A stretch of DNA of 64,000 bases from Caldisericia bacterium. GTDB lineage: Bacteria; Caldisericota; Caldisericia; JAAYUI01. The notes beneath the pieces were generated by a model. It did no database searches. It saw only the letters and a program-made list of their open reading frames with translations, and was not told the origin of the DNA. The stretch lies in the NCBI GenBank assembly GCA_017999835.1, contig JAGNLA010000001.1, positions 186,001-250,000 of the forward strand, given 5' to 3'. The position numbers and the translations under genes are program-made. Shown here piece by piece: positions 52,616 to 62,415 of this stretch; the first letter of the stretch is position 1; every line of letters starts with the position of its first letter.

Positions 52616-53022
52616 GCATTCTTGCAGATTTGGAAGAGTTGAGGGAAATCTTTCTTGGCGCCAGAAAAGCTGCGTTCACTGATATGATAATGGTTCCTCA
52701 AAACAGGGTAAACGAACTGATGGATAGGATTGTCAAAAATTTTCCAATCGAGTTTGAACAAGCCTCTGAGATCGTTTTAAAGAGTAAGGACATAATCTCC
52801 TCTGCTCAGGAAGAAGCAAAAAAAATAAATCCGGATGATTTGGAAATAGCCAGAAAACAAGCAGAATCAATTATTTCTGCTGCCAAAACAGAATCAGACA
52901 AAATGAAAGCCCAAACCCTGTCCTTTATCCAGAAAATCATCGCAGATTCCTTGATTTCAATACGTAAAGCAGATTCAATATTGCAAGAATCTCTCGAAGG
53001 TGTTAAAGATGCCAATATATGA
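52612..53022 (+). CDS. Small coiled-coil protein, unknown function
   Basis: 136 residues, almost wholly helical, with Ala/Lys/Glu-rich heptads between about 45 and 115 (SAQEEAKKINPDDLEIARKQ and SIISAAKTESDKMKAQTL), like V-type ATPase H or DivIVA-like helices. Similar small proteins often sit behind coaD in other bacteria. It overlaps coaD by ATGA and the FmdB gene by 14 nt. Function is unknown. Confidence 0.65.
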   Translation: MSILADLEELREIFLGARKAAFTDMIMVPQNRVNELMDRIVKNFPIEFEQASEIVLKSKDIISSAQEEAKKINPDDLEIARKQAESIISAAKTESDKMKAQTLSFIQKIIADSLISIRKADSILQESLEGVKDANI

Positions 53023-53230
53023 GTTCAAATGTTTGAATTGCAAAGCAGAATTTGATGTTTTGATGGGATATTCCGATCCTGTCCCGTCATGCCCAAAGTG
53101 TGGATCGAACAATGTAGCCAAAAAAATTTCAGTTTTTTCTTCAAAAGCATCCAATCCTGCTTCAACAGAAAATATCGGCGGTGGATGTACATCATGTAAT
53201 GGAGGTTCATGTAGCTCATGTCGACACTAA
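53009..53230 (+). CDS. FmdB-family zinc-ribbon protein
   Basis: 73 residues. Starts MPIYEFKCLNC as the family does, with two Cys pairs (CLNC, CPKC) for one zinc and a Gly/Ser/Cys-rich tail (CTSCNGGSCSSC). FmdB proteins are small putative regulatory zinc ribbons. The start overlaps the upstream gene by 14 nt and the end overlaps the next start by 13 nt. Confidence 0.83.
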   Translation: MPIYEFKCLNCKAEFDVLMGYSDPVPSCPKCGSNNVAKKISVFSSKASNPASTENIGGGCTSCNGGSCSSCRH

Positions 53231-54432
53231 TTGAAAAGAAGTACAGAGGCGATTTCCCTCTGCTTTGCAAGGAAAACCCACCGATTTTCTTCGACAACGC
53301 ATGTATGACACTAAAACCGCGCCAGGTCATTGACGCGGTTTGTTCATATTACAGCGATTATCCGGTTTGCGAAGGCCGTTCCGCCCACGCCATGGCGCTC
53401 AAGCTTGACGCCGAGATGTCAAACGCCAGACGCGCGATGAAGGATTTCATCGGAGCATCGTCAATCAATGAAATCTGCTTTACCAAGAACACAACCGAGG
53501 CATTAAACATCATTGCAAACGGTTTTGACTGGAAGCCAGGCGACGTTGTGTGTGTGTCCGACAAAGAGCACAACAGCAACTTCCTCCCATGGTTCAGGCT
53601 CCAGGAAACCCGCGGTGTCAAACTGAGAGTCGTGCCGTCAGGCGACGACAACAAAATGTCGCTTGATAACTGGAAAAAAGCCATTGAAGAGTCAAAACCA
53701 AGGATGATAAGCTTTTATCTGACCTCAAACCTCGACGGTGAAACCAGCCCGGCTGCTGAGCTAACCAAACTTGCAAAATCGCACGGTGCAATGGTTTGCC
53801 TGGATGGCGCCCAGGGCGCAGCACACATCCCGCTCAATGTTGCCGAAATGGGGATCGATTTCATGGGCATGTCCATCCACAAAATGTGCGGCCCAACAGC
53901 AATGGGTGTCCTCTGGGGGAGGCTTGAAGAGCTTCGCAAGCTCAACCAGCTTGCAACCGGTGGTGGTACCGTAACATCGGTAACCTATGAAGAGGCAAGA
54001 TTTCTTGAGCCTCCAAGAAGATTTGAGCCAGGACTCCAAAACTATGCTGGTGTGGCAGGCGTCAGACCTGCTGTTGAGTACATCGAGTCAATCGGCAGAA
54101 CAAGGATTCATCAGCACGAGATAGCCCTCAATGAGCACCTTCAGGAATTGATCCTCAAAATCCCAGGTGTTAACATCATCGGACCAAGCAAAGCTGCCGA
54201 CAGGGGCGGAATAACCAGCATCACCGTAGACGGTTACAATGTCCACGACCTGGCTCTGCTTTTTGACGATATGGCTGGAGTCATGATGAGAGCTGGTTTC
54301 CATTGCGTTCACGGTTGGTTCAATTCAAGAAAAATTGACGGAACCCTGAGGGTTTCAACATATCTGTACAATACTATTGAAGAAATTGAGATTTTTGCAA
54401 AGACGCTTGAAGAGATAGTCAAGGAGGGATGA
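53218..54432 (+). CDS. Class V aminotransferase, cysteine-desulfurase-like
   Basis: 404 residues. Fold-type I PLP enzyme with DNACMTLKP near the N-terminus, EHNSNFLPW (His ring stack), LDGAQGAAH and Schiff-base Lys in SIHKMCGP. A Cys in RAGFHCVHGWF is at the place where SufS-type desulfurases carry the catalytic Cys. A role in sulfur (or selenium) mobilisation fits, but other class V members cannot be excluded. ATG at 53218 overlaps FmdB; GGAGG lies 12 nt before. ATGA overlap with the M28 gene downstream. Confidence 0.82.
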   Translation: MSTLIEKKYRGDFPLLCKENPPIFFDNACMTLKPRQVIDAVCSYYSDYPVCEGRSAHAMALKLDAEMSNARRAMKDFIGASSINEICFTKNTTEALNIIANGFDWKPGDVVCVSDKEHNSNFLPWFRLQETRGVKLRVVPSGDDNKMSLDNWKKAIEESKPRMISFYLTSNLDGETSPAAELTKLAKSHGAMVCLDGAQGAAHIPLNVAEMGIDFMGMSIHKMCGPTAMGVLWGRLEELRKLNQLATGGGTVTSVTYEEARFLEPPRRFEPGLQNYAGVAGVRPAVEYIESIGRTRIHQHEIALNEHLQELILKIPGVNIIGPSKAADRGGITSITVDGYNVHDLALLFDDMAGVMMRAGFHCVHGWFNSRKIDGTLRVSTYLYNTIEEIEIFAKTLEEIVKEG

Positions 54433-57400
54433 TGAGGAACAAGTTTGCCATTCTGCTTGCACTGGTTCTGACCATAACAAGCTTTACCGTTCCATCAGCA
54501 AAGGCGACAGATTTCAGCTACTGGGGTCTTGTCAACCAGGTTTCATCAAAAAATCAGATGGAAATTCTGGGAAAACTCACATCGCCTGAATTCTTTGGCA
54601 GACAGCCAGGGTTTGAAGGTGATACAGTCACCACAAGCTATATCGCCGATTATTTCAAAACTATAGGCCTGACCCCTGCAGGTGACAATGGCACGTTCCT
54701 TCAAACAGTTCCCATGAACATTGTCTGTCCAGTCGCTCCAATTGATTTTCGACAGATGGATGTCAACAAAAGCTCTTTGAGACAATTTGTTTTTATGAAA
54801 GATTACAACATTCTCATAGCTTCGGGTTCGGGCAATGTCACAGCTCCAGCATTCTTCTGCGGATATGGCATCACTTCAAAGGCAAAGGTTGTATACGACG
54901 ACTATGCCGGTGTAGATGTTACAGGCAAGATTGTCGTGATTTTCAGAGGCGGGCCTTCATATTTCATGGAAGCAGCTGCAAACGACGGACAGCTGACCAA
55001 CCTCATGAGTTTCACCACCAAAGTTGCAAACGCAAAGGCACATGGCGCTATCGGTGTTATCCTCATCGAAAATCCAAATTATCCTCCATCAAGACGCACA
55101 AACCTTGCCCAACGAAGCCTCACTTTCTATCAGTCTTCACTGCCAGGTTTGTATCTTTCTATCGACACAGGCGACATAGTACTCTCTGAAACAGGCAAAA
55201 CTTCAGCAGAAATATCCAAAAACATCGATGCCCAGCAGAAGCCATATTCATTTCCACTTCCAAAGTACAACTGGAACATCCAGGTCACTATGGCAGTTAA
55301 GGAAAACTATAAATCGGCAAACGTTGTTGGCTATATCCCTTCCTCGGATCCGTTTGGAGCCAATGAAACGCTTATGGTCGGCGCACACTGGGATCATCTT
55401 GGAATAGACCCAAGTGGAAACTTATACCCAGGCGCAATCGACAACGGTTCTGGTGTTTCAGTGATGATGGAAGTTGCCAGAGTTTTTGCCCAAAACAAAG
55501 TCAAACTTGACCGCAACCTTGCCTTTGTTGCCTTTACTGGAGAAGAATCCGGCTTGGTTGGTTCTGGTTACATGGCCAACAACTGCCCATTCCCGGAAGA
55601 AGGGCTTACAGTTCTAAACCTCGACATGGTTGGCGGTCTGCCAAACATCATAAGGTGTGCTTCAGATCCTAATTTTACAGACCTCAACAGCAAACTCAAA
55701 CAAGCTGGACTGAAAGTCGGCGCAGATTTCAAACTTGGAGGGCCAGCCAATGGTTCTTCTGATCACTATCCGTTCTACCTTAAAGGCATTCAGGCTGTGT
55801 TCGTTATTGCCGCAGACGGCGTAACAAAATATCACGTTCCGGAAGACACCATAGATACCGTCAGCCCCGAGGGCTTGGAACTTGTAGCCAAATTCATCAT
55901 TCATGCTGCGGGACAAATGACCAACCCATTCTACCTGTCTTTGGATAATCCTGGCCCAATAACCGTTGGAACACCTGAATATGAACTTACGGGTTACACT
56001 GGCAAGAACGCTGCTGTAAGCGTCGGCGGAAGGAACACAATATCCTCTGAGACTGGTCGATTTATGTTGACCGTTCCACTGACCAAAGGCACACAAACAC
56101 TCAACGTAACAGCCATCAAACCAGGCTCAATGCAGAAACTTGAAAAACCGATAACAATCACCTACGAACTCAGATCAAAGGCAACAAGTTCAATAAGCCA
56201 GATAAACTTTGGCTACGTCACAAAAGACAGCAACAAAACCGTTGAGTTTACAATCCAGAACAAAGGAGAGGGTCCACTCTCAGGAACCATCAGGGCATGC
56301 GACAACTGGATGGTAATCTCTCCAAACAAGCTTGAGGCAAGCAAAACTGTGGTCAGTGTGAAGGTTGACACCGATAAGTTCACCGAGGATGGTTTCCACT
56401 ACTGCATGCTGCAGATTGAAACCGACAACGGAATGATGCAACTGCCAGTAACAGCTGTAACAGGCAACCCAATAGTTTCGCTCAAAACAGTCTTTGGTAG
56501 CAAGACAGCTTTCATTGCTGGCACAAAGATGCCGATCACAAACCCGATGGTTTCAGTTGGCAAAACCGACTTTGTGCCAATGTCGCTGATTTCAATGGCT
56601 TTCGGCGCAACATTCAACCTTGATGACACCCACGGCTCAATCACTCTTGGCGACAGCAAAGTCACGGTTTGGCCAGACACAAGCATCGCCATGATTGGAA
56701 ACTCGCCAATTTCCCTTACAGGAAACGTTTATGGAGTTGGTTCAGACTTCATGATCCCTGTTGAGCTTGTTGCCAAACTTGGAATAATTTCTAAGTTTGA
56801 TGAAGAAACGGAAACCTACGAATTCAGCTACGATGCCAATCCATTCAAAATCACAACAAACCAGAATCCTGAATCTTTTACAATCTCTTATAAAAACCCA
56901 AATATCGACAACGCCAGCTTTGATATTGAGGCCAACAGGACAGCCCAGGCTGTCATTTCAACTGATTCAGACTGGCTGGTCGCATGGCCACAGACTCTGG
57001 AAATTGGTTCTTCCAAGAAAACAATAAGTCTCAAGTTTGCCACGAACAAACTCCTCCAGCCTGGACAGAAAACCTCCACTGTAAAAATTAGCACGGCATT
57101 TGGAACAAAAGAAGTACCGATAACTGTTATCACACCATCATCCGAGCGTATTGTGAAAATTCAAATCGGAAGCAAGACCGGTACAATTGATGACAAGGAA
57201 ACAACCCTTTCACAGCCACCATTTATCGATGGTGGAACCACAATGGTTCCTTACAGATTCCTTGGTGAAGCTTTTGGCGCAACCATCGAATGGATCGCTG
57301 AATCAAAAACCGTCAGAGCCACGCTTGACAGAACAACAGTCGAGTTGGTAATCGGCCAAAAGACCGCAAAGGTCAACGGCGTGCCAACAACACTTGCCAA

Positions 57401-60400
57401 AGCACCAATAATCGTAAAAGGCAGCACATTTGTCCCGTTCAGATTCATCGGTGAAGCTTTCAAGGCGAAAGTCGAATGGTTCCAGACAACAAAAACGATA
57501 GTTGTAACCATGGACATGAATCAGAACAACCCAAAACTTTCCGTTAAACCGAAGGAAGCCAATATCGTCTGGAACGATGCCGATCCAGACAAAGTCCCAA
57601 GCTCAGCTTCATTTGAGATCAAAAACGAAGGTAGCGGAACGTTGCAAATATTGGAAACAGGGACACTTGGCGCTAACCTGAAAACAGAGGCGGCAAAAGA
57701 CAAAGTCAGTGTTTCTGCTCGTTTCAACCCGTCTGGCGTAGATGAAAACGATTTCATTATCATCAAAACCAATGCTGGCACAGAAATCGTACCGGTAAAG
57801 GTTGGCATCTATCCTAAGAATCTCAGCATCCTGACTGCCAAGCCAGATGGCAGCTGGTATATCAACGGTCTCAAGCAAAACGAACCCTACAAAAGAGCGC
57901 AGGGACTTATCTCTTGTTCAGCCATGAGGGTTTCCGGTGCTGCTTCAGGTTCAAGTCTGTTTGACGGCATATCTAGCGAGCTAACAATCACTGCTTCTGG
58001 CCATAAGCTATGGCTCAATGTCCAGACTGGTGATTTCTCACTCGACGATGTTCGCGCACTCTGGAAATTCACATACAACCTCAGCGAAACCGATGTTTCA
58101 CTGCCACTTGCTACCTACTCTCTGGCTTTTGGCTGGCAGATAAAGGAAACCGCTGACGGTACGGTCAAGATGTTCATCCCAAGAGACAAACCTTCGCAGC
58201 TGGCGTCGCTAGAAAAGAGTATCGACCTTGTCTGGGACACAACCCCAAAGCGCATGTCCAGCTTCACCGCTCCAACATACCCACTCAAAAACAATGGCAC
58301 CTATTCGTTTGAAAAGTCAGAAAGCAAGTATAAGCTGTTTTTCTTCTTTTCTAACGACAGCATCTCGGAATCAATCATCCCCTACATCGAAAGCATCAAC
58401 AGAAGGTTTGCTGACAGCGGTCTTGAATCAAAACTGGTTTCTACAACTGTAAAATCAGACAGTGTCATTGAACAGTTCTTTGCAGGTAACCAAACAATCA
58501 CAAAAGGTCTGTCCGACCTCTCGATTGCCGGGATAACAACACCAATAATATTTGACTCAGAAGGGTCAATATGCGCCGAATTCGGCGGTGAAGCAGTGCC
58601 AAGACTTTATATCGTCGATTCAGCCGGCAATCTCATATTTGAGCTTCCAGACATGGATGAATCCCAGATACCATACCTTGAACAGGCTGTTTCAGCTTTG
58701 GTCTCCAACTCAACAAAACTGCCACAGGACGTTCAGACGGTGTCAGTTGTCAACAAGGGTGGAAACGCTGGCGAAGGCTCGCTTACACCGACAAATCATG
58801 ACATAACGATACTCAAATCAAAGTTTAAGAATTCTCCTGCAAACATTGCCGTCAGCGTTGCCTCGTCTCCTCTTGAAAACGAACAGATTCTGCCAACCTT
58901 CAAAAAAACCTCTCTCATGCTCCTTGGAAACAGTAACCAGGTAGAAATTCCTGTCAGATATTGGAAGCTGCCAAAATTCTCGATGTTTACAAGCTTTGTG
59001 GACGGTTCAAAAGACGTCAGGTTTGGAAAAGCCTGGCGAACAATGCCTTTGGAGTGCACAGGTGGCGACGATCCGGTTTGCCCTGTCAGCGAAGTAATCA
59101 ACCAAATTGGTGGACAGACTCGCATGGGAACCGAAGGAAAAGTAATCATTACTGCCGGCGACAAGGAAATTGTTGTAACGACTGGTTCATCAACTGCTTT
59201 TATCGGTTCACGTTCTGTTGATCTGAACAAGCCATTTACACTTTCCAAGGGAATCTTATTTGGCCCGGCAAAACTTCTGTCAGAAGCGATCGGCTCAAAA
59301 CTCTATAGGTTCGACGACACTTTCTGTCTGGTCTCACCAAGTCTCAAGGGTTCAGCAACCGGGCCAATTCTTGAAACCAACGTCCAAACACTGACTTTTA
59401 ACAACTACATCAAACCAACTGGTGGCTATCCAGAAGCTCCTGATTTCACACTTAACGATTATCCAGAATCCACAGGTAAATCGACCAGCCTGGACGCCAT
59501 ACTTGCAAGGCCGGATGTGAAGGTTCTTGTAATCGATTTCTGGGCGACATGGTGTCCTCCATGCAAGAGTGGCATGCCGTACATGGAAAAGATGTACCGT
59601 GAGTACAAGGACAAAGGACTTGCTCTCTACGGCGTCATCACGGATTCCGACACAGTTGATGATGATTACGTTGCTTCGGTGCTGGAAGATGACTCAAGAA
59701 TCCGAGGTGGACTCAAAAAACTCGGTTTGAACGCGATCACCTACCCTATGCTCTATGAAAACAGAACAGGTACAAAAATCTTCAGGCAGTACAAAGGCGA
59801 ATCCATCCCAAGAGTCGTGGTTATTACAAAAGACAAAAAATGGGCTTTCACAAAAGTCGGGTTCTGGGAAATCGGTCACAGAAATCTTGAGTTCACAGTG
59901 AGAAGATTGCTTGGTATAGAAGAATCGTCAAAGCTTCCAACCATCAACGTGAGAAATGCAGGCATCGAAGAGCTTAAAGGAACGGTTACATGTGACCTGC
60001 CGTTCATTGTTCCACAGCAACCAACATTCTCAACGATGGGCAAAACCACCCTGACTTTTGGATTCAAACCAAACGCTGCGCCAATAACTCCCCAGAGAGG
60101 AACCATAACCATCTCTACAAATGGCGGGAGTCAAACCATTCCAGTCCAATACAATGCCCTTTCGGAACAGATGATTATCAATTACATCATTGATGTCGAA
60201 AGCGGCGAAACTGTCATTAACAATAGCAAAGTAAACATCATTATTCCGAGTAAAATTGTCGATGGCAAATTACTGTTGTCAATTGATATGGTGATGTCGG
60301 CAATTGGTGGTCAAACAAAAATTCTTTCAGACAAAAAACGTGCGCAATCGGTTTTTGAAAACTGGGAGATTCTCTTTGTCAATGGCAGCAAGGATGTTTC

Positions 60401-60551
60401 AGTTGGCCCAATAACCATAAAGGCAAATGAAAACGTTGTCATCGAGGGTAGCCACGTTTACACTGATCTTGACACCCTTTCCTACATCCTGGCAATGGAG
60501 TATGATTTACAAAACGAAAACAAAACCATAATGCTGAGGTATGAACCATGA
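54429..60551 (+). CDS. Giant exported M28 peptidase fused to stalk, BACON-like and thioredoxin domains
   Basis: 2040 residues. Signal peptide 1-26 (SAKA). An M28 zinc peptidase spans about 40-500, with an inserted PA domain at 130-215. Its metal motifs are AHWDHLG (about 318), AIDNGSGVS, TGEESGLVGSG, LNLDMVGG and YHVPEDTID. Then come an Ig-like domain (510-585), BACON-like domains alternating with stalk domains (about 590-1130, VPYRFLGEAFGA and VPFRFIGEAFKA the clearest), a further beta region, and a thioredoxin-like domain without CxxC (about 1293-1420). More BACON/stalk follows, then a TlpA thioredoxin with WCPPC near 1708-1712, and a final BACON/stalk (about 1810-2040). Combining peptidase and thiol redox on one surface protein is unusual. 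ATGA overlaps at both ends tie it to the neighbours. Confidence 0.88.
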   Translation: MMRNKFAILLALVLTITSFTVPSAKATDFSYWGLVNQVSSKNQMEILGKLTSPEFFGRQPGFEGDTVTTSYIADYFKTIGLTPAGDNGTFLQTVPMNIVCPVAPIDFRQMDVNKSSLRQFVFMKDYNILIASGSGNVTAPAFFCGYGITSKAKVVYDDYAGVDVTGKIVVIFRGGPSYFMEAAANDGQLTNLMSFTTKVANAKAHGAIGVILIENPNYPPSRRTNLAQRSLTFYQSSLPGLYLSIDTGDIVLSETGKTSAEISKNIDAQQKPYSFPLPKYNWNIQVTMAVKENYKSANVVGYIPSSDPFGANETLMVGAHWDHLGIDPSGNLYPGAIDNGSGVSVMMEVARVFAQNKVKLDRNLAFVAFTGEESGLVGSGYMANNCPFPEEGLTVLNLDMVGGLPNIIRCASDPNFTDLNSKLKQAGLKVGADFKLGGPANGSSDHYPFYLKGIQAVFVIAADGVTKYHVPEDTIDTVSPEGLELVAKFIIHAAGQMTNPFYLSLDNPGPITVGTPEYELTGYTGKNAAVSVGGRNTISSETGRFMLTVPLTKGTQTLNVTAIKPGSMQKLEKPITITYELRSKATSSISQINFGYVTKDSNKTVEFTIQNKGEGPLSGTIRACDNWMVISPNKLEASKTVVSVKVDTDKFTEDGFHYCMLQIETDNGMMQLPVTAVTGNPIVSLKTVFGSKTAFIAGTKMPITNPMVSVGKTDFVPMSLISMAFGATFNLDDTHGSITLGDSKVTVWPDTSIAMIGNSPISLTGNVYGVGSDFMIPVELVAKLGIISKFDEETETYEFSYDANPFKITTNQNPESFTISYKNPNIDNASFDIEANRTAQAVISTDSDWLVAWPQTLEIGSSKKTISLKFATNKLLQPGQKTSTVKISTAFGTKEVPITVITPSSERIVKIQIGSKTGTIDDKETTLSQPPFIDGGTTMVPYRFLGEAFGATIEWIAESKTVRATLDRTTVELVIGQKTAKVNGVPTTLAKAPIIVKGSTFVPFRFIGEAFKAKVEWFQTTKTIVVTMDMNQNNPKLSVKPKEANIVWNDADPDKVPSSASFEIKNEGSGTLQILETGTLGANLKTEAAKDKVSVSARFNPSGVDENDFIIIKTNAGTEIVPVKVGIYPKNLSILTAKPDGSWYINGLKQNEPYKRAQGLISCSAMRVSGAASGSSLFDGISSELTITASGHKLWLNVQTGDFSLDDVRALWKFTYNLSETDVSLPLATYSLAFGWQIKETADGTVKMFIPRDKPSQLASLEKSIDLVWDTTPKRMSSFTAPTYPLKNNGTYSFEKSESKYKLFFFFSNDSISESIIPYIESINRRFADSGLESKLVSTTVKSDSVIEQFFAGNQTITKGLSDLSIAGITTPIIFDSEGSICAEFGGEAVPRLYIVDSAGNLIFELPDMDESQIPYLEQAVSALVSNSTKLPQDVQTVSVVNKGGNAGEGSLTPTNHDITILKSKFKNSPANIAVSVASSPLENEQILPTFKKTSLMLLGNSNQVEIPVRYWKLPKFSMFTSFVDGSKDVRFGKAWRTMPLECTGGDDPVCPVSEVINQIGGQTRMGTEGKVIITAGDKEIVVTTGSSTAFIGSRSVDLNKPFTLSKGILFGPAKLLSEAIGSKLYRFDDTFCLVSPSLKGSATGPILETNVQTLTFNNYIKPTGGYPEAPDFTLNDYPESTGKSTSLDAILARPDVKVLVIDFWATWCPPCKSGMPYMEKMYREYKDKGLALYGVITDSDTVDDDYVASVLEDDSRIRGGLKKLGLNAITYPMLYENRTGTKIFRQYKGESIPRVVVITKDKKWAFTKVGFWEIGHRNLEFTVRRLLGIEESSKLPTINVRNAGIEELKGTVTCDLPFIVPQQPTFSTMGKTTLTFGFKPNAAPITPQRGTITISTNGGSQTIPVQYNALSEQMIINYIIDVESGETVINNSKVNIIIPSKIVDGKLLLSIDMVMSAIGGQTKILSDKKRAQSVFENWEILFVNGSKDVSVGPITIKANENVVIEGSHVYTDLDTLSYILAMEYDLQNENKTIMLRYEP

Positions 60552-60766
60552 ACAAAGTACCGGAAGAAGCAGAATTTGTGATGGATATTCTCCGTGGAAA
60601 CGGAAAGATGACCACAACACAAATTGAAGAAGAGATAAGAAAACAAGGCATTAATTGCAAGGATGCAGCAGCATCTTTTTTGCCATCCCTGAAATCGCTG
60701 GGGTTCATAAAATCAGAATTCAAAAACAAAACCTGGTACTGGTGGGTGGATGAGTCAGCTAGCTGA
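60548..60766 (+). CDS. Small winged-helix protein
   Basis: 72 residues: three helices and a wing (TTQIEEEIRKQG, AAASFLPSLKSLGFI, then NKTWYWW). It fits the winged-helix pattern of small DNA-binding regulators. It overlaps the M28 gene (ATGA) and uvrC (17 nt), so it is read with them. Role unknown. Confidence 0.65.
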   Translation: MNKVPEEAEFVMDILRGNGKMTTTQIEEEIRKQGINCKDAAASFLPSLKSLGFIKSEFKNKTWYWWVDESAS

Positions 60767-62396
60767 CAAAATCAAACACCTGCCATACAAGCCAGGCGTT
60801 TACAAATTTTTCAATGAACAAGGCAGAGTTATCTACGTTGGCAAAGCCAAGCACCTTATCGACAGGGTCAGCTCATATCTTCTGACTGACCAGCTCGAAC
60901 CCAAGGTGAAGGCCATGATGAACCATGCTGTTGACATTGATTTCATCGTCACAGAATCAGCCCATGAGGCATTAGTGCTTGAAAATATCCTCATCAAGGA
61001 ACTGATGCCTCATTACAACATTCTCCTCAAGGATGACAAGGAATACAGTTTTCTTGCCGTCACAAAAGAGCCGTTCCCGAAACTCACCAGGGTCAGGCGA
61101 ATTCTCGATGCAAACTCACACTACTTCGGCCCATACACCAAAGGCGGATCGGTCACTGCCAATATCAAAACCTTGAGGCAGTTTTTTCCTATCCGAACTT
61201 GCAACCTCAAGCTTCCAGAGGAGAAATCCAGGCCTTGCCTTGATTATCACATTGGTCTCTGCCAGGGGCCGTGCGCCGGACTGATATCCTCGGAAGATTA
61301 CAACGCAACCGTGTCTGACATACTTCTTCTGCTCTCTGGAAAGTACAAAAGACTCGAAGAGGCACTTACAAAGAAAATGCAGGATGCTTCTACATCTTTA
61401 AGGTTCGAGGAAGCTGCCAGGTACAGGGAATGCCTAAGACATTTAGGCGCAATAGTTTCTAAACAGAGGGTTGTTTCTCCGATACCTGTTGACAGGGATA
61501 TTTTTGCAGTATTTTCTGACAAGGGTGAGGCATGTGTTGAGTTTCTCAAAGTCAGGTCAGGCAGACTCATCCTGGAAATGCACATGTTTGCCGGCTCGGA
61601 TGAACTCAGCTCCAACGCGGAATTCCTCGGCGCTGTAATGCAAAACATCTACGGTTCCCATCAAAATGTTGATCTTCCAACCGAAATCATCGTTTCTGTC
61701 AAACCTTCAAACGACAAGGATCTCTCTGAGTTCATCAACGAAGGTAGACAGCTCAAAGAACCGATAAAGATTATCCAACCCAAAAAAGGCGACAAGATAG
61801 AGCTTGTGAATATGGCTCTCACCAATGCCAAGCACCACCTTGCTGAACACCTCAGGCGAGAGCAAATCGCTCTGGGTCAAAACGCCGTCACACAGCTCCA
61901 GGAAGCCTTAGCTCTCAAAAAAGCGCCACTGGTCATCGAAGGTTACGACATAGCCAACATCTCAGGCAAGGCAGCTGTTGGCGCCCAGGTTGTGTTCAAA
62001 GATGGAAAATCTTACAAAAAAGGCTACCGCATTTACAAAATTAAGTGCAAGGACACACCAGACGACTATGCCATGATGAGGGAAACACTCGAGAGACGCC
62101 GAGATCACTGGGACGATGAAGAGTTCGCACTAAAACCTGATTTATTGCTCATCGACGGCGGACTGGGACAACTCAACGTTGCTCTTGATGTCTTCAAGGG
62201 AATAGACGTAGAAATTGCAGGGCTAGCCAAGGAAGAAGAACTAATTATCCGCGAAGGGCAGGAACCGATTCGCCTTTCAAGGGACTCACTGGCGCTAAGG
62301 CTGCTCCAGCAGGTTCGAGACGAAGCGCACAGGTTTGGTGGACGTCACTTCAGAATCCAGCACAAGAAAGAGTCTGGGCTTGATAAGAAAAAATGA
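60750..62396 (+). CDS. uvrC: Excinuclease UvrC without the usual C-terminal HhH domain
   Basis: 548 residues, compared with about 600 for typical UvrC. It has the N-terminal GIY-YIG nuclease (PGVYKFFNEQGRVIYVGKA), the Cys-rich motif (PCLDYHIGLCQGPC), the UVR motif (RFEEAARYRE near 220) and the RNase H-like second nuclease with LLIDGGLGQLNVAL. It ends HKKESGLDKKK shortly after the second nuclease, where other UvrC proteins go on into helix-hairpin-helix repeats. It makes both cuts in nucleotide excision repair. The TGA/ATG-type overlap with the wHTH gene suggests co-translation. Confidence 0.93.
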   Translation: MSQLADKIKHLPYKPGVYKFFNEQGRVIYVGKAKHLIDRVSSYLLTDQLEPKVKAMMNHAVDIDFIVTESAHEALVLENILIKELMPHYNILLKDDKEYSFLAVTKEPFPKLTRVRRILDANSHYFGPYTKGGSVTANIKTLRQFFPIRTCNLKLPEEKSRPCLDYHIGLCQGPCAGLISSEDYNATVSDILLLLSGKYKRLEEALTKKMQDASTSLRFEEAARYRECLRHLGAIVSKQRVVSPIPVDRDIFAVFSDKGEACVEFLKVRSGRLILEMHMFAGSDELSSNAEFLGAVMQNIYGSHQNVDLPTEIIVSVKPSNDKDLSEFINEGRQLKEPIKIIQPKKGDKIELVNMALTNAKHHLAEHLRREQIALGQNAVTQLQEALALKKAPLVIEGYDIANISGKAAVGAQVVFKDGKSYKKGYRIYKIKCKDTPDDYAMMRETLERRRDHWDDEEFALKPDLLLIDGGLGQLNVALDVFKGIDVEIAGLAKEEELIIREGQEPIRLSRDSLALRLLQQVRDEAHRFGGRHFRIQHKKESGLDKKK

Positions 62397-62407
62397 GGGG
62401 GTATACT
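62380..62407 (+). promoter_or_regulatory. Leaderless promoter of the PASTA lipoprotein, within the uvrC end
   Basis: TTGATA (62380-62385, inside uvrC), 16-bp spacer, TATACT (62402-62407), then 8 nt to ATG 62416. No SD. Confidence 0.68.
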
Positions 62408-62415
62408 TCACTCAA

